From NCBI GenBank assembly GCA_023955635.1, contig JAMXHR010000011.1, forward strand, positions 62,001-126,000: a stretch of DNA of 64,000 bases. The letters are read 5' to 3'. Shown here in pieces: positions 30,788 through 41,097 of this stretch. The position numbers were made by a program, and so were the translations under genes. The stretch's first letter is position 1. Each line of letters begins with the position of its first letter. The notes under the pieces are model-generated. The model made no database searches. It was not told the DNA's origin and worked only from the letters and a program-made list of their open reading frames with translations. This DNA is from Methanosarcina sp. ERenArc_MAG2 (GTDB taxonomy: Archaea; Halobacteriota; Methanosarcinia; Methanosarcinales; Methanosarcinaceae).

Positions 30788-30873
30788 GAGCCCAAATAGC
30801 TTTCGTTTACTTACTACAAAATGAAAATAAGCCCATAACCATCTGGGATTCATATTTCAAAGTTGGAAACATT

Positions 30874-32345
30874 ATGTCAAACTTTATCGCCAATGTATTA
30901 AAGCTCGTTTCAGGGAGTGTTACTGCACAGATCCTTGGTATACTTCTTGTGCCTCTAATCACCAGAATTTACAGCCCTGACGATTTAGGAATTTTTCAGA
31001 TTTTTCTCGCAGTATCAGGCATACTGGTAGTTTTCTCTACTTTTTCATACCAGTTTGCAATCCTGTTACCAAAAACAGAGGAAGATTCTGCAAATGTCGC
31101 TTTCCTCTGCGCGATATTAATTACCATTATATCTTTACTCACAGCTGTAACAGTGATCATTTTTCCCAAGGAGATTGAATACATTTTAGAACAAATCTTC
31201 AATTCTCCAGGAACTTCAAAATATTTAATTTATCTTCCAGCAATAATATTCTTTAACGGCATTTTTTTCGTGCAAAACTACTGGCTTTCAAGAAAAATAC
31301 GTTTTGGAGTTGTAGCAGGATCTAGAATTTTAAACACTTTATCAACCAAAGCATTTCAGTTAGTTATCCCTATCTGGAATGTATCTCCTTTAGGCCTGAT
31401 TGCAGGATATGTCATTGGATATGGATTTGCAGACCTGTTCATGCTTAAGGGTGTAAAAGAGGACTTAGGGATCTTCAGGAAAGTTTCAGTGAAAAAGATG
31501 AAAGAGATGGCGATTCAGTATAAAAACTTTCCTTTATTTAGTTCCTGGTCTACACTTGCAAACACGATTTCGCCACAGGTACCCACCTTTTTGCTCGCAT
31601 ATTTTTACAGTACGAGTGTTGTCGGATATTTTTCACTTGCGAATCAGGTCGTAAATATGCCCATGGGACTTCTCGGGACAGCTATACAACAGGTTTTTTT
31701 CCAGAAAATCAGCGAGGTGAAAAACGGGAATGGGGAGGGAGACATGAAAATTATAGTTGGCGAGGTCTACAAAAAGCTAATTTTAATAGGAGTATTTCCG
31801 ATGATACTCCTGCTGATCCTGGGAGAAGAAATATTTACATTTGCTTTCGGAGAAAGCTGGCATATATCAGGCACGTATGTAAAAATCCTTGTGCCCTGGA
31901 TATTCCTCGTTTTCCTTTCCTCACCCATTTCAACTCTCTATAGCGTATTCGATAAACAGAAGGTCTGGCTTACCTTCAGCATAACTCTTTTGATCTCCAG
32001 GGTCGTAGCGCTGGCTATAGGGGGATTTATGGGAGTCCTGAGTTTGCTCTTGGCCTATTCAGCCTTACAGGAGTTGTATTCTGGCTATGGAACAATGCAT
32101 ATTTACTTAATCTTGCAGGGATTAATAAGATGGAAAGCATAGAAATCCTTATTAAATATGCAACAATCGGGATAGTCGTTTCTATCCCATTAATTCTGCT
32201 TGAAGTATTCTCTGCTAACTTTTATATTATCCTCCTTGCAGCTGGCATCATAACGCCAATCTATTATGGCCTAACCCTTCATGATGATCCAACATTCCGG
32301 AAAATATTCTCGGCTTTTCTTGTGAATGTAAAAAACAGAACATGA
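30874..32345 (+). CDS. Oligosaccharide flippase, Wzx/MATE-like (one-base frameshift)
   Basis: The 490-residue repaired protein has 12-14 helices and the Wzx signature start: LVSGSVTAQILGILLVPLITR, IYSPDDLGIFQIFLAVSGI. The family carries lipid-linked oligosaccharides across the membrane. The frame breaks at TT 32058-32059; one more T gives LLAYFSLTGVVFWLWNNAY and continues to the stop at 32345. The spare ATG at 32130 is only an internal Met of the last two helices. It most likely shares a transcript with the large membrane protein upstream. Confidence 0.82.
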
Positions 32346-32433
32346 AAAGGAAATAGGATCTCTTCAGGAAAATCAAATTTAAGAAAAGCTAATCTCTCAT
32401 AGAGCTTTTCGGAATTTGAAGGTAAAAATTCAT

Positions 32434-32468
32434 TTTAGTTTAGTTTAGTTTAGTTTAGTTTAGTTTAG
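32434..32468. repeat. Tandem repeat (TTTAG)x7
   Basis: Seven perfect copies of the pentamer TTTAG lie between the flippase stop and the ISAzo13-like transposase. Pentamer arrays change length easily by slippage. No function is evident. Confidence 0.9.
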
Positions 32469-32555
32469 GAACAAAACATATATAATTTCAATTATTTCTC
32501 TTACCATCTATAATGTTTGTTAGAAGCCATTACAAATGATTAAAAGGAATCTAAT

Positions 32556-33770
32556 TTGACGCTACGCATAAAATATCCTGAAGAAATTGAAACTCGAATG
32601 AAAGCATTTTATGATAGTTTGAACGAGAAAGATCGGAGAAGATACGCAGCTATCGAAGCAATTAAATTAGGTCACGGAGGACAAATCTATATTAGTAGTG
32701 TCCTGGGCTGCCACTTTCAGACTGTCATGGCTGGAATTAATGAAATCACCAATGGTACAGAAACCCCAGAGGACAGAATTCGAAAGCCTGGTGGGGGTAA
32801 AAAGAAAATCATCGACACGGTGGAAAATATCGATGAAATATTTTTTGATATTCTAAAAAACCATACGGCTGGAAGCCCTATGGATGAAGAACTAAAATGG
32901 ACAAACCTGAACCTTAAAGAAATTTCAAAGGTTTTTAAATCAAAGGGTATGAATATAACTCCCTATGTAGTAAAGCAGCTCTTAAAGAAACATGGTTTTG
33001 TAAAAAGGAAAATGCAAAAAGCTGTCACAATGAAAGACTCTAAAGATAGAAATGAGCAATTTGAGAGAATTCACGAGTTAAAGGAAGAGTACTCAAAAAG
33101 CGCTAATCCTATTATCAGTATAGATGTAAAAAAAGAAGTCATAGGTAATTTCTACCGTGATGGTAAAGTTTATTGTACCCACACAGTAAAGGTATATGAC
33201 CACGACTTCAATACATTTTCAGATGGGGTTGTAATTCCACATGGCATATACGATCTAAAAAGTAACGAAGGATACATCACCCTAGGAACCAGTAAGGATA
33301 CAAGCGAGTTTTGTTGTGACTGCATTAAAGACTGGTGGGAAAAATACGGTAAAAACAAATATCCAGAAGCAAATAGCATTTTAACCTTAGCTGATGGTGG
33401 TGGAAGCAACTCAAGCAGGAATTATATTTTCAAGGAAGATTTGCAAAAGATGGTAAATGAAATTGGAATTGAAATCAGAATGGCTCATTATCCACCATAT
33501 ACGTCGAAATACAATCCAATAGAACACAGGTTATTCTGTCATGTTACGAATGCATGCAAAGGTACTGTTTTCAGCAATATTGAGGTGGTCAAAAGCCTTG
33601 TTGAGAAGACTTACACATCTACAGGACTCAAAGTGTTTTCGACTATAAAGGATAAAGTTTATGCCACGGGAAGAAAAGCAACTGAAAACTTCAAGGAAAA
33701 AATGAAAATTGTATTTGATGATTATTTAGGAAAATGGAATTACAGAGCAATTCCACAAGTGAAAAATTGA
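32556..33770 (+). CDS. Transposase, ISAzo13-like
   Basis: The 404-residue protein fits the ISAzo13 group of DDE transposases: an N-terminal DNA-binding part (RRRYAAIEAIKLGHGGQIYI), RIRKPGGGKKK, and the catalytic core ISIDVKKEVIGNF (Asp), LTLADGGGSNSSRN (Asp) and TSKYNPIEHRLFCHV (Glu). The start is a TTG at 32556 after AAAGGAAT; a Met codon lies 14 codons on. The frame is intact. It sits between the flippase and the deacetylase operon, oriented opposite to the latter. I could not find terminal inverted repeats by eye, so the element's ends are open. Confidence 0.8.
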   Translation: MTLRIKYPEEIETRMKAFYDSLNEKDRRRYAAIEAIKLGHGGQIYISSVLGCHFQTVMAGINEITNGTETPEDRIRKPGGGKKKIIDTVENIDEIFFDILKNHTAGSPMDEELKWTNLNLKEISKVFKSKGMNITPYVVKQLLKKHGFVKRKMQKAVTMKDSKDRNEQFERIHELKEEYSKSANPIISIDVKKEVIGNFYRDGKVYCTHTVKVYDHDFNTFSDGVVIPHGIYDLKSNEGYITLGTSKDTSEFCCDCIKDWWEKYGKNKYPEANSILTLADGGGSNSSRNYIFKEDLQKMVNEIGIEIRMAHYPPYTSKYNPIEHRLFCHVTNACKGTVFSNIEVVKSLVEKTYTSTGLKVFSTIKDKVYATGRKATENFKEKMKIVFDDYLGKWNYRAIPQVKN

Positions 33771-34057
33771 AGTTATATTTGCAGCATTCCTAAGGTTCCT
33801 TTTACGGGTGGGGGATGGCGGACATGGTAAAGAGTTTTAATAGGAGGTTACTGCAAATCGTTGAAGGATTCAGATCCCATAAATATCTGCCAATTAACTT
33901 TACCCCAGGCAATTTGCATAACTGAAAAAAGAAATTTATTAGCCTACCCTATTCATTTTGCTTGATTCATTTGTATTATTTACGCAGAAACATTTGATTT
34001 CGCTTTCAGACGACTCTAAAAGTTGCCAGTCGGAGTTCTTAAAGTTTCTGTTAACTT

Positions 34058-35103
34058 TCAATGCTTCTTCTCAACGTTTGTATGCCACCAATTATATATT
34101 TCTTCCCCGCTTGCAATCCACGCTTCTTTGCTATAAACATATTCGAGGAATTTTTCGTAATATTTAAGGTTCTTTCCATCGATAGACGTATTATTGTGCC
34201 AGAGAATTGTAATCACGCCATTGTACTGCTCAACCTTATCAATAAGACTCTTTATAAGCTCCCAGGCCTTTTTAACATCAAGGCGCATGTAGTCTCTTAG
34301 CAACGTTCTATCCATAATTATAAGGGGAAGCTCAAGGATATCAATTTGTTTTTCGGTATTTAGATTATAAGGCCTGAAAGGGTGGCATACCCCATTTCTA
34401 AAGCCAGCACAGTCTGAATATCCGAATGTTGTATCGTATTTAAAGCCTGCTTTGCTCAATAATTCCCATGTATCCGGCACTTTAAATCTTAAATAATGAT
34501 TCCTGTACCCGATAACCTGTTTCCCGAGAACTTTTTCAAGCCTGTGCTTTTTTTCAATTATATCTTCAAAGCTATTGTAAGATTCGTGCCCCCATGCAGG
34601 CCGACTTCCCATCCGTGCGTAGATATAAACTGTAATTCTGCTTCAAGGTCCTCAATTTTGTAATTGAAATCCTTCTCTCCAGGATGTAAAGCCAGAAAAT
34701 AAAAGCTGGATTTTGCATTGTATTTTGCTTCCAGTTCCATTATTTCTTTAAAGTTCCAGCAGGGATTCCACTTTTTGTTAAATCTGGAAAAGGGTGTTTT
34801 TATAGCTTTTGCTAAATTCCTTTTTGCAACCGCGTTGGCTGTTTCAATGATCAGACACAGTTTTTCCGGATAGACTACATCAATATCATGAGTAAGGCAG
34901 ACAGCAAACTTCTTTCCTTCTGGATACTCAGGGTGCAGCCCGTTTTCTACTAGAAATCTGGAAACTCCGGGATCAAAAACATTTCTCTGACTGCTTAAAT
35001 AGTAAGGAAACCTATTGTACTGATCAGAAAAAATCCTATTGTATTCTTCTTTTTTGGTAAAAAGATCCCAGAGTTCCTCGTTTTGTTTTAATTTCTCAAT
35101 CAT
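34058..35103 (-). CDS. Polysaccharide deacetylase family protein (one-base frameshift)
   Basis: The NodB-type motifs are CLTHDIDVVYPEK (motif 1), GWEVGLHGGHESYNSF (motif 2, after repair) and VIGYRNHYLRF (motif 3); a late ILWHNN supplies a further His. The frame breaks at the C5 run 34589-34593; one more base (G6 in the gene) restores GLHGGHES, precisely the metal-binding motif, and gives 348 residues. It is the last gene of a leftward operon for a diacetamido-sugar nucleotide and probably trims acetyl groups of the polymer made from it. Start ATG 35103 follows AGGGCG. Confidence 0.8.
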
Positions 35104-35164
35104 GGTTTTCGCCCTTTTTCCAGATTTGAAAGACTGAACAAATCTCTCAAAAGATAGTGTATGT

Positions 35165-36592
35165 TCATACTATTACATGTTTGTTTTTATCTCCCCTCCC
35201 AATCCCCTTATAGACAAACCCCTTTCCGATAAACTCATCAGGTTCAACTACATTTCTTCCGTCCACAATAATCGGATTTGCTTTACCTGTAACTTCCTTT
35301 ACCCAGTCGGCCTTTACATTAAAGTACGCACTGTGTCCTGCAAGAACCACCACAGCATCCGCATCTCTAATAACCTTTTCAAGGTCATCCGAAATCTCAA
35401 CCCCGGGATATTTCAAAACATAAGGGTCGTGCACCGTAACTATCGCACCTGCTTTCAGGCAGAGATCCCTGTAAGGTTCCGAAGGCGTGTTCCTGGCATC
35501 GTCCGAGTCTCTGATGAAAGCCCAGCCGAGCATCGCAACCTTTGAGTCTTTTATCCCCTTTCCAATTCTTTCAAGGGCTGCAACAGTCAGGTTATACATG
35601 TGTAAAGGCATGAAATCATTGACTTTTCGTGCAAGCACGTAGATCGAATCTGCACCTTCCGGATAATCCAGCTGTCCGCTTCCTATCTTAATCCCTCTTT
35701 CCAGGTGGTATGTATCTTTGGTAAGACAATGGCCTCCGACGCCTGCACCTGGCCAGAGTATAGCTCTTGTAATACCTTCTCCTTTTAAACTATCCACGCC
35801 TGTCCTTACATCATACACGTTTATTTCCATGGCTTCACAATAAAGAGCAAGCTGGTTGATTGCGGCAATCTGAAGATCGCGGAAAGTATTCTCTGCAGTT
35901 TTCGTGACCTCGGCTGCAGTTGCACTCATAGGAATTACTTTTCCAACAGTTAGTACAGGAGAGTATAGCTCAATAGCCCGCCTTGTGCTTGCCTCATTAA
36001 TACCACCCACGATCCGGTCATGTTCTCTGATGTTTCTCAAGAGTCTGCCTACCATTACCCTTTCTGGAGCATGGGCAAGGGCAAAGTCTTCTCCTGCTTT
36101 CAGGCCTGACTCTTCTTCCAGAATTTGTTTTGCCATTCCTTCGGTCGTTCCAGGGGTGATTGTGGACTCGAGTACTACAAGCATGGCTGGCTTAAGATAT
36201 TTCCCTACATTCCTGATGCCTTCAATGAGTGCGGAAAAGTCAGGCTCCAGATCTTTGGGATTTGCAAAAGGAGTTTGGATTGCAAGAGTAATTGCATCAA
36301 GTTCTGATATCCTTGAGAAATCGGGAGTGCACTCGAACTTGCCTGCTTTCACAACTTTGCCAATAAGGTCTTCGAGGCCTGGCTCTTCTCCTTTGAGAGG
36401 GCTCTCTCCACGGTTAAGCATATCGATTTTGTAACTGGAACTTTTTGAATCGCGCTGGAAACCGAGAACCTTATTAAAACACGGGGCATCTGCAAAAAGG
36501 ACAGCTGCAGGGATACCTACGTAGCCCATTCCAAGTACTCCGATTTTTTTGATCGGGCCTTTTTCCTTGAGAAGTTTTTCCAATTTAGTCAT
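35165..36592 (-). CDS. UDP-N-acetyl-hexosamine 6-dehydrogenase (nucleotide sugar dehydrogenase)
   Basis: The protein of about 475 residues has the NAD site IGVLGMGYVGIPAAVLF, the middle-domain TPFANPKDLEPD and VLESTITPGTTEGMAK, the HAPERVMVG segment, and the catalytic Cys in GAGVGGHCLTKDTYHL. This is the UDP-GlcNAc/ManNAc dehydrogenase branch (WbpA/WecC type), which oxidises C6 to an acid in two steps with NAD. Start: ATG 36592, after AAGTGATA; a GTG lies nine bases upstream. With the next three genes upstream it forms the set needed for a UDP-2,3-diacetamido-2,3-dideoxy-uronic acid. The frame is intact. Confidence 0.85.
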   Translation of the reverse strand: MTKLEKLLKEKGPIKKIGVLGMGYVGIPAAVLFADAPCFNKVLGFQRDSKSSSYKIDMLNRGESPLKGEEPGLEDLIGKVVKAGKFECTPDFSRISELDAITLAIQTPFANPKDLEPDFSALIEGIRNVGKYLKPAMLVVLESTITPGTTEGMAKQILEEESGLKAGEDFALAHAPERVMVGRLLRNIREHDRIVGGINEASTRRAIELYSPVLTVGKVIPMSATAAEVTKTAENTFRDLQIAAINQLALYCEAMEINVYDVRTGVDSLKGEGITRAILWPGAGVGGHCLTKDTYHLERGIKIGSGQLDYPEGADSIYVLARKVNDFMPLHMYNLTVAALERIGKGIKDSKVAMLGWAFIRDSDDARNTPSEPYRDLCLKAGAIVTVHDPYVLKYPGVEISDDLEKVIRDADAVVVLAGHSAYFNVKADWVKEVTGKANPIIVDGRNVVEPDEFIGKGFVYKGIGRGDKNKHVIV

Positions 36593-36672
36593 ATTTATCA
36601 CTTTTCAATTGTTTTTCAAATATTTTTGTTCCGAAAATTTTGGAATCTAACTTTCCAAAAACTTTTCTCAGC

Positions 36673-37611
36673 TTATTTTCCTACTTCAATTAATCTTCCC
36701 TCTTCGTAGGATTTTATGGCTGCCATTGCCACTTCAAGGGCATGTTTTCCGTCTTCTCCGCAGGGGTTAGGGGCTTTGCCGGTTGCAGCACAATCCATGA
36801 AATAGGTGAGTTCGTTTTTCAGTGGCTCGCTGGGTTCAACCTTGGCTTTTCTTATCCATTCATTATCATGCAGCTGAACGGTCTGATTAATATAATCCAG
36901 ATAGGCAACACCTTTAACTCCGATCGCTGTCAGTTGCCTTACTTTATGCGGAGTCAGCCAGTTTGTTTCCACAACTCCTGCAAAGTTATGATCCATACGC
37001 AGGATTATTGAGGCATGGTCTTCAAATGAATGAATATCTGCACCTGCAATAGCATAGACACTATTTATTTTCTTACCGTAAAGGTATGAAATCACATCTA
37101 TGTCATGAACACCAATATCCAGGATTACTCCAACATCCCTGATCCTTGGGTTATAGGGGCCTACTCGTTTGGTCGAGATTGAAACTATCTTTCCCAAAGT
37201 GCCTGAGTTTATAATTTCTTTGAGCTTTATGACTGCTGGGTTAAAACGCTCGATATGCCCTACCATAAGGATTTTTTCCGCGTTTTTTGCGGCTGCAATC
37301 ATCAGATCAGCGTTTTCAGTTGTATCTGCAATCGGTTTTTCCACAAGAACGTGTATTCCTGCATCAAGGGCATCGAGTACGACCTGTTTGTGTAGTTTGG
37401 TGGGCACAACAACACTTACAGCATCAAGCCCTTCGGCAAACATTTTCTTATAATCTGTAAAGGCTTGTGTCTTGAACTGCGTAGCCATGGATTCGACACG
37501 TTTCTGGTCCACATCCGAGACCCCTGCAAGTTCCACACCTTCCATTTCACTGTAAATCCTTACATGGTTCTGTCCCATGGCACCTGTACCTATTACTCCT
37601 ACTTTAATCAA
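36673..37611 (-). CDS. Gfo/Idh/MocA oxidoreductase, probable UDP-GlcNAc(A) 3-dehydrogenase
   Basis: The N-terminal Rossmann fold starts VGVIGTGAMGQNHVRIYSEM and the family motif EKP is in HVLVEKPIADTTENAD; the catalytic-side DIGVHDIDVISYLYG follows. In WbpB-like enzymes this oxidises the C3 hydroxyl of a UDP-N-acetyl sugar (acid) so that the next enzyme can add an amino group. Start: TTG 37611 is best, since AGGAAGTG lies just upstream; GTG 37620 overlaps that site. The aminotransferase gene ends 45 bases before it. The frame is intact, 312 residues. Confidence 0.82.
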   Translation of the reverse strand: MIKVGVIGTGAMGQNHVRIYSEMEGVELAGVSDVDQKRVESMATQFKTQAFTDYKKMFAEGLDAVSVVVPTKLHKQVVLDALDAGIHVLVEKPIADTTENADLMIAAAKNAEKILMVGHIERFNPAVIKLKEIINSGTLGKIVSISTKRVGPYNPRIRDVGVILDIGVHDIDVISYLYGKKINSVYAIAGADIHSFEDHASIILRMDHNFAGVVETNWLTPHKVRQLTAIGVKGVAYLDYINQTVQLHDNEWIRKAKVEPSEPLKNELTYFMDCAATGKAPNPCGEDGKHALEVAMAAIKSYEEGRLIEVGK

Positions 37612-37656
37612 AAATTTCACTTCCTGGTTCTGAAAATGGATTGGCTGGAAAACTAC

Positions 37657-38739
37657 TCAATCCTTTACATAAAATTCTTTGGTTGCTTTGACTATTTCCT
37701 GCAAGTCGGCTCTGGATAATGCGGGGTGCACAGGGAGAGATAGGACTTCTTCCGCTGCTTTTTCCGAAATGGGCAGGGAGTCTTTGTATCCAAGTTCTCT
37801 ATAAAGGGGCTGCTTATGAATGGGTATCGGATAATGAACTCCCGTTCCGATTCCTTTTTCCTTCAGAAAAGCTGCCAGTTGATCCCTCTTTTCAGTCCTG
37901 ACCGTATATTGGTGGAATACGTGGGTATAGCCGGCTTTTGTCTCTGCAGGCACAATTCCGGATATGCCTTTTAACCCTGCTGAAAGTATTCCTGCATTTT
38001 CCTGCCTGGCTGCGGTAAATCTGTCCAGTTTTCCAAGCTGTACAAGCCCGATTGCAGCCGCAATATCAGTCATGCGCATATTGAAACCCAGCATTTCGTG
38101 CAGGTAACGGACTTTTGAGCCGTGAGCCCTAATAATTTTTGCCTTCTCTGCAATTTCTTTTTCGTCTGTAGTGAGCATTCCACCTTCGCTGGTTGTCATG
38201 TTTTTTGTCGGGTAAAAGCTGAATGCTCCTGTTCCGAAGCTTCCGACCCTCCTTCCAAGGCATTCTGCGCCATGGGACTGACAGGCATCTTCAATTAAAA
38301 TAAGCCTATTATCATCTGCAATTTCCGATATGGCTTTCATGTCTGCTGGGTGTCCGTAGAGGTGAACAGGCATAATAGCTCTGGTTTTCGAAGTGATTTT
38401 TTCCTGAATTCTTTCAGGATCTATATTATACGTAGCTGGCTCGATATCTGCAAAAACAGGTTTTGCCCCGGTATAAAGGATACTATTTGCTGTCGCAATG
38501 AAGCTGAAGGGACTTGTAATTACTTCGTCTCCTTTTCCTATGCCATGGGCAAGAAGCGCAATATGCAGGGCTGCAGTGCCAGAGTTTACAGCGGCTGCGT
38601 ACTCACAACCTGTGTAATCGGCAAAAGCGAGCTCGAATTCTTCAACTTTCGGGCCCTGGGCAATCATGCCTGAACTCAAGACCTCTGAGACTGCATCAAT
38701 CTCTTCCTTACCCAGTAGGGGCTTGGCAATTGGGATCAT
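37657..38739 (-). CDS. DegT/DnrJ/EryC1 PLP aminotransferase, WbpE-like
   Basis: This 360-residue sugar aminotransferase has [20 protein letters not shown] at its start, the [14 protein letters not shown] phosphate-cup segment, [19 protein letters not shown], and [16 protein letters not shown] with the PLP-binding Lys. It would add an amino group at C3 of the keto-sugar made by the neighbouring oxidoreductase, using glutamate. ATG 38739 follows AGAGGT and is preferred to an in-frame ATG 27 bases upstream. It is preceded, 67 bases away, by the acetyltransferase gene on the same strand. The frame is intact. Confidence 0.87.
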   Translation of the reverse strand: MIPIAKPLLGKEEIDAVSEVLSSGMIAQGPKVEEFELAFADYTGCEYAAAVNSGTAALHIALLAHGIGKGDEVITSPFSFIATANSILYTGAKPVFADIEPATYNIDPERIQEKITSKTRAIMPVHLYGHPADMKAISEIADDNRLILIEDACQSHGAECLGRRVGSFGTGAFSFYPTKNMTTSEGGMLTTDEKEIAEKAKIIRAHGSKVRYLHEMLGFNMRMTDIAAAIGLVQLGKLDRFTAARQENAGILSAGLKGISGIVPAETKAGYTHVFHQYTVRTEKRDQLAAFLKEKGIGTGVHYPIPIHKQPLYRELGYKDSLPISEKAAEEVLSLPVHPALSRADLQEIVKATKEFYVKD

Positions 38740-38806
38740 TTTCGGACCTCTTTTTAATAATTTCAATAAAATTTATCTCACTTAATTTTGATTTTTTTTA
38801 ATAAGT

Positions 38807-39475
38807 TTATATTCTATTCAATTCCTTTAAATCTTTTGGAAGTTCTCTGATACTGGCAGGCACTCCGACTGCAAGCTTCCAGGCGGGCACGTTTTTTGTC
38901 ACAAGTGCTCCTCCGGCAACCATTGCCCCTTCCCCGATTTCCACATCTGGAAGCAGTGTGGCGTTTGCACCTATGGATACACCTTTTCTCAATATGGGGC
39001 CTTTCAATTCGTATTTCTTTCGAATAGGATATTTATCATTAGCTAGAACCGCACAGGGCCCAATAAATACATTGTCTTCGATAATAACATTGGTTGGAAT
39101 GTAAACATTGCCCTGGATGCTTACATTATTTCCTATATTCACATGTCCGTCTATAATGACATTGGTTCCAATGAGGACATTGTTTCCTATTTCCGTATTT
39201 TCTCTGATCATTACATTATGTCCGGTTTTGAAGTTTTTTCCGGTTTTTACGTTAGAAAATATCGTTGATCCGGCCCTTATAATTGAATTTGGGCCTATGG
39301 AACAGCCTGAAAACTCAAAATCTTCAATTTCAATATTTTGTTTAAGGATTTCCATCAGAACCTTGTGTTCAGGATACCCCAGAATAACATTTTCCAGTAT
39401 TATTGTGTCTTTCCCGATTACAGAGGTGCCGTATATTTTCGAAGAATTGTGGATTTTAAATTCAGTCGAGTTCAT
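38807..39475 (-). CDS. Hexapeptide-repeat sugar N-acetyltransferase, WbpD-like
   Basis: The 222-residue protein is a left-handed beta-helix acetyltransferase. Hexapeptides run from about residue 58 (SIGPNSIIRAGSTIFSNV) through TGHNVMIRENTEIGNNVLIG, with a likely catalytic His in GHNVMI, to ISIGANATLLPDVEIGEG-type coils (here VSIGANATLLPDVEIGEGA). The tail VTKNVPAWKLAVGVPA is typical. It would acetylate the C3 amino group with acetyl-CoA. It is the first gene of the leftward operon; the promoter must lie in the long spacer to its right. The frame is intact. Confidence 0.83.
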   Translation of the reverse strand: MNSTEFKIHNSSKIYGTSVIGKDTIILENVILGYPEHKVLMEILKQNIEIEDFEFSGCSIGPNSIIRAGSTIFSNVKTGKNFKTGHNVMIRENTEIGNNVLIGTNVIIDGHVNIGNNVSIQGNVYIPTNVIIEDNVFIGPCAVLANDKYPIRKKYELKGPILRKGVSIGANATLLPDVEIGEGAMVAGGALVTKNVPAWKLAVGVPASIRELPKDLKELNRI

Positions 39476-40303
39476 TGTTCCCTCAGTTTGCTGGTTTTTT
39501 AATTGACCAGATGAGTTTTCTTTTGGAGCATGAAACCCCTGGTCGCTCTTTACATAGATTTCAGCTTTTCACATTTCCAATGATAGGACTAATACTCTCG
39601 AGGTAAACCTCAGCACAATTGCGATTTCTTCTTCCCTATGTTCACTCCTATTGACTTCCACAACTATCTTAATTTTTTAGCTAAATATACTTTGTAATTA
39701 TTTAAGTGATTTGGTTTATTTCTATACCCCTCGTTTGTTTTACGTTTTCTGGTAAAGTTCGTCACCCTGCTTCTCTTTTGCATTCGTATTTCCGCAGTGC
39801 AGTCTCTGATTTTTGATTTACTTTATAATAATATTGTAATTATTTCTTTTAATTAAAATTATTTAACTATAAATCTCCCAGTACTCAACCAGGGGCGTGT
39901 TTTTATGTCGGTTAAAAATCAGGTAAATTTAATACAGTAGTTTGAATTTTATCTTTTCTTTAGCTTAATAGATATCTGGAAAAGTCGGGTCCCCGGTTAA
40001 ACCCAGAAGTATGCCTCTTTTTTCAGGCTTTCAAATGCTTTTGCAGTTAAATCCCTCAGCTTTTTAATTTTCATACTTAATAATACTCTCCACATTTTCG
40101 GGATCTATTGACCAGTTTTCAGTCTTTCCTCATAACTTTTAATTCGATGCGTTTTCTCCTCAAATTATTTAAGTAATATGAGGAGGATTTTTATATCAGA
40201 TTGTGTATTTGTTTCTTAAATACGCGAATCAACTTGAGGAGTTCTAACTACGCTTACAAGTTTAATTTCATCTAATTCAGTTTCGTCAGGTGCGCTCTCA
40301 ATT
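39476..40303. other. Gene-free spacer upstream of the diacetamido-sugar operon
   Basis: About 830 AT-rich bases hold no supported gene. The operon promoter is expected near 39490-39700; I cannot pick a single TATA box from the many AT-rich stretches. A leftward frame at 40216-40479 is antisense to the small membrane protein and not favoured. Confidence 0.35.
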
Positions 40304-40498
40304 ATGACCGTACCAGGGGTCCCTGAAGGCGCATCTGTGGCCACTGCAGCTCTACTTCTGCTGCTTTTGCTAAGGGACTTTCTTCCGGTATCGAAGCACT
40401 GGAAAAATGCTGTGAAAGTTTCTTTGAATATGGGAATTATTCCACTGTTATTTTCCTTTGGTGCAATCATTCTTTTCAAAGTTGTTGCACTCTTTTAA
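40304..40498 (+). CDS. Small two-helix membrane protein
   Basis: The 64 residues contain two membrane segments: VATAALLLLLLL and GIIPLLFSFGAIILFKVV, with a polar loop RDFLPVSKHWKNAVKVSLN between. An AGGTG site precedes the ATG by about 11 bases. The protein resembles small Methanosarcina membrane proteins of unknown role, though I cannot name a family. A clean antisense frame exists, so this call is only moderate. Confidence 0.4.
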   Translation: MTVPGVPEGASVATAALLLLLLLRDFLPVSKHWKNAVKVSLNMGIIPLLFSFGAIILFKVVALF

Positions 40499-41097
40499 AG
40501 GCTTTAGAAGAATGCAGCCAAAACCATTTACTTTTTTCCAGAGTCTTTCTGAAATATGTTTCAATAATTATTTAAAAAGATTTTTCTATTCTTTTCTTGC
40601 TTATTTATTTAAGTTGAGTACTGGGATTTTTAACTGGTTCCAGAAGAATAGATAATTCTCACCATCACAAAAATCTCTGAATTAATCCTATGTGTAATTC
40701 CATGGGTAATACTCCCCTCACAAGTTGCGCTAGTCGAGTTCCTTTTCTGCACACTATTTCGCTTCGGAAACATAAAAAATCTTTTCTTTTGGGAGTTACA
40801 TTGTAAATGCAATAGCTTGCTGCCCTTTTCGCTCGTTCAAGCGGGCTTACTAATACCAAACTCCTTGATCAATTTTAAAAGAAAATGTGAGCCACGGAAA
40901 ATACAAAAATGCTGAAGAACTGCCCTTATCTGTTCCGATTCCTTGTTTTTCCGTGGTTATAGAAATTGGAGTAGGTTTTTCTAATTATATTTTGGAGTGA
41001 GTCTGGAACACACATTCCTGACTATATTTCAGCTTTTGTTTTTGGCTTTACTCACTTTTGGTTTCTTTTTCGAAATCGACTGGCAGAAACAGTTAGT
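40499..41097. other. Gene-free spacer
   Basis: No gene is supported. Two leftward frames near 40630-40859 overlap each other in different registers and show no family features. The last bases hold the 3' flank of the leftward protease gene. Confidence 0.35.

Noticed and set aside
32434..32468. CRISPR repeat
   Set aside because: It is a simple pentamer array without spacers; no spaced 25-40-base repeats were seen anywhere in the window.
35904..36434. Rightward frame of 176 codons
   Set aside because: It lies antisense to the nucleotide sugar dehydrogenase, whose motifs are complete, and encodes a Ser-rich product without recognisable features.
40216..40479. Leftward frame of 87 codons
   Set aside because: It overlaps the two-helix membrane protein on the other strand. 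The hydrophobic pattern of the rightward frame is more protein-like, though the choice is not firm.
40630..40859. Two overlapping leftward frames
   Set aside because: They are in different registers, short, and without conserved features or ribosome binding sites.
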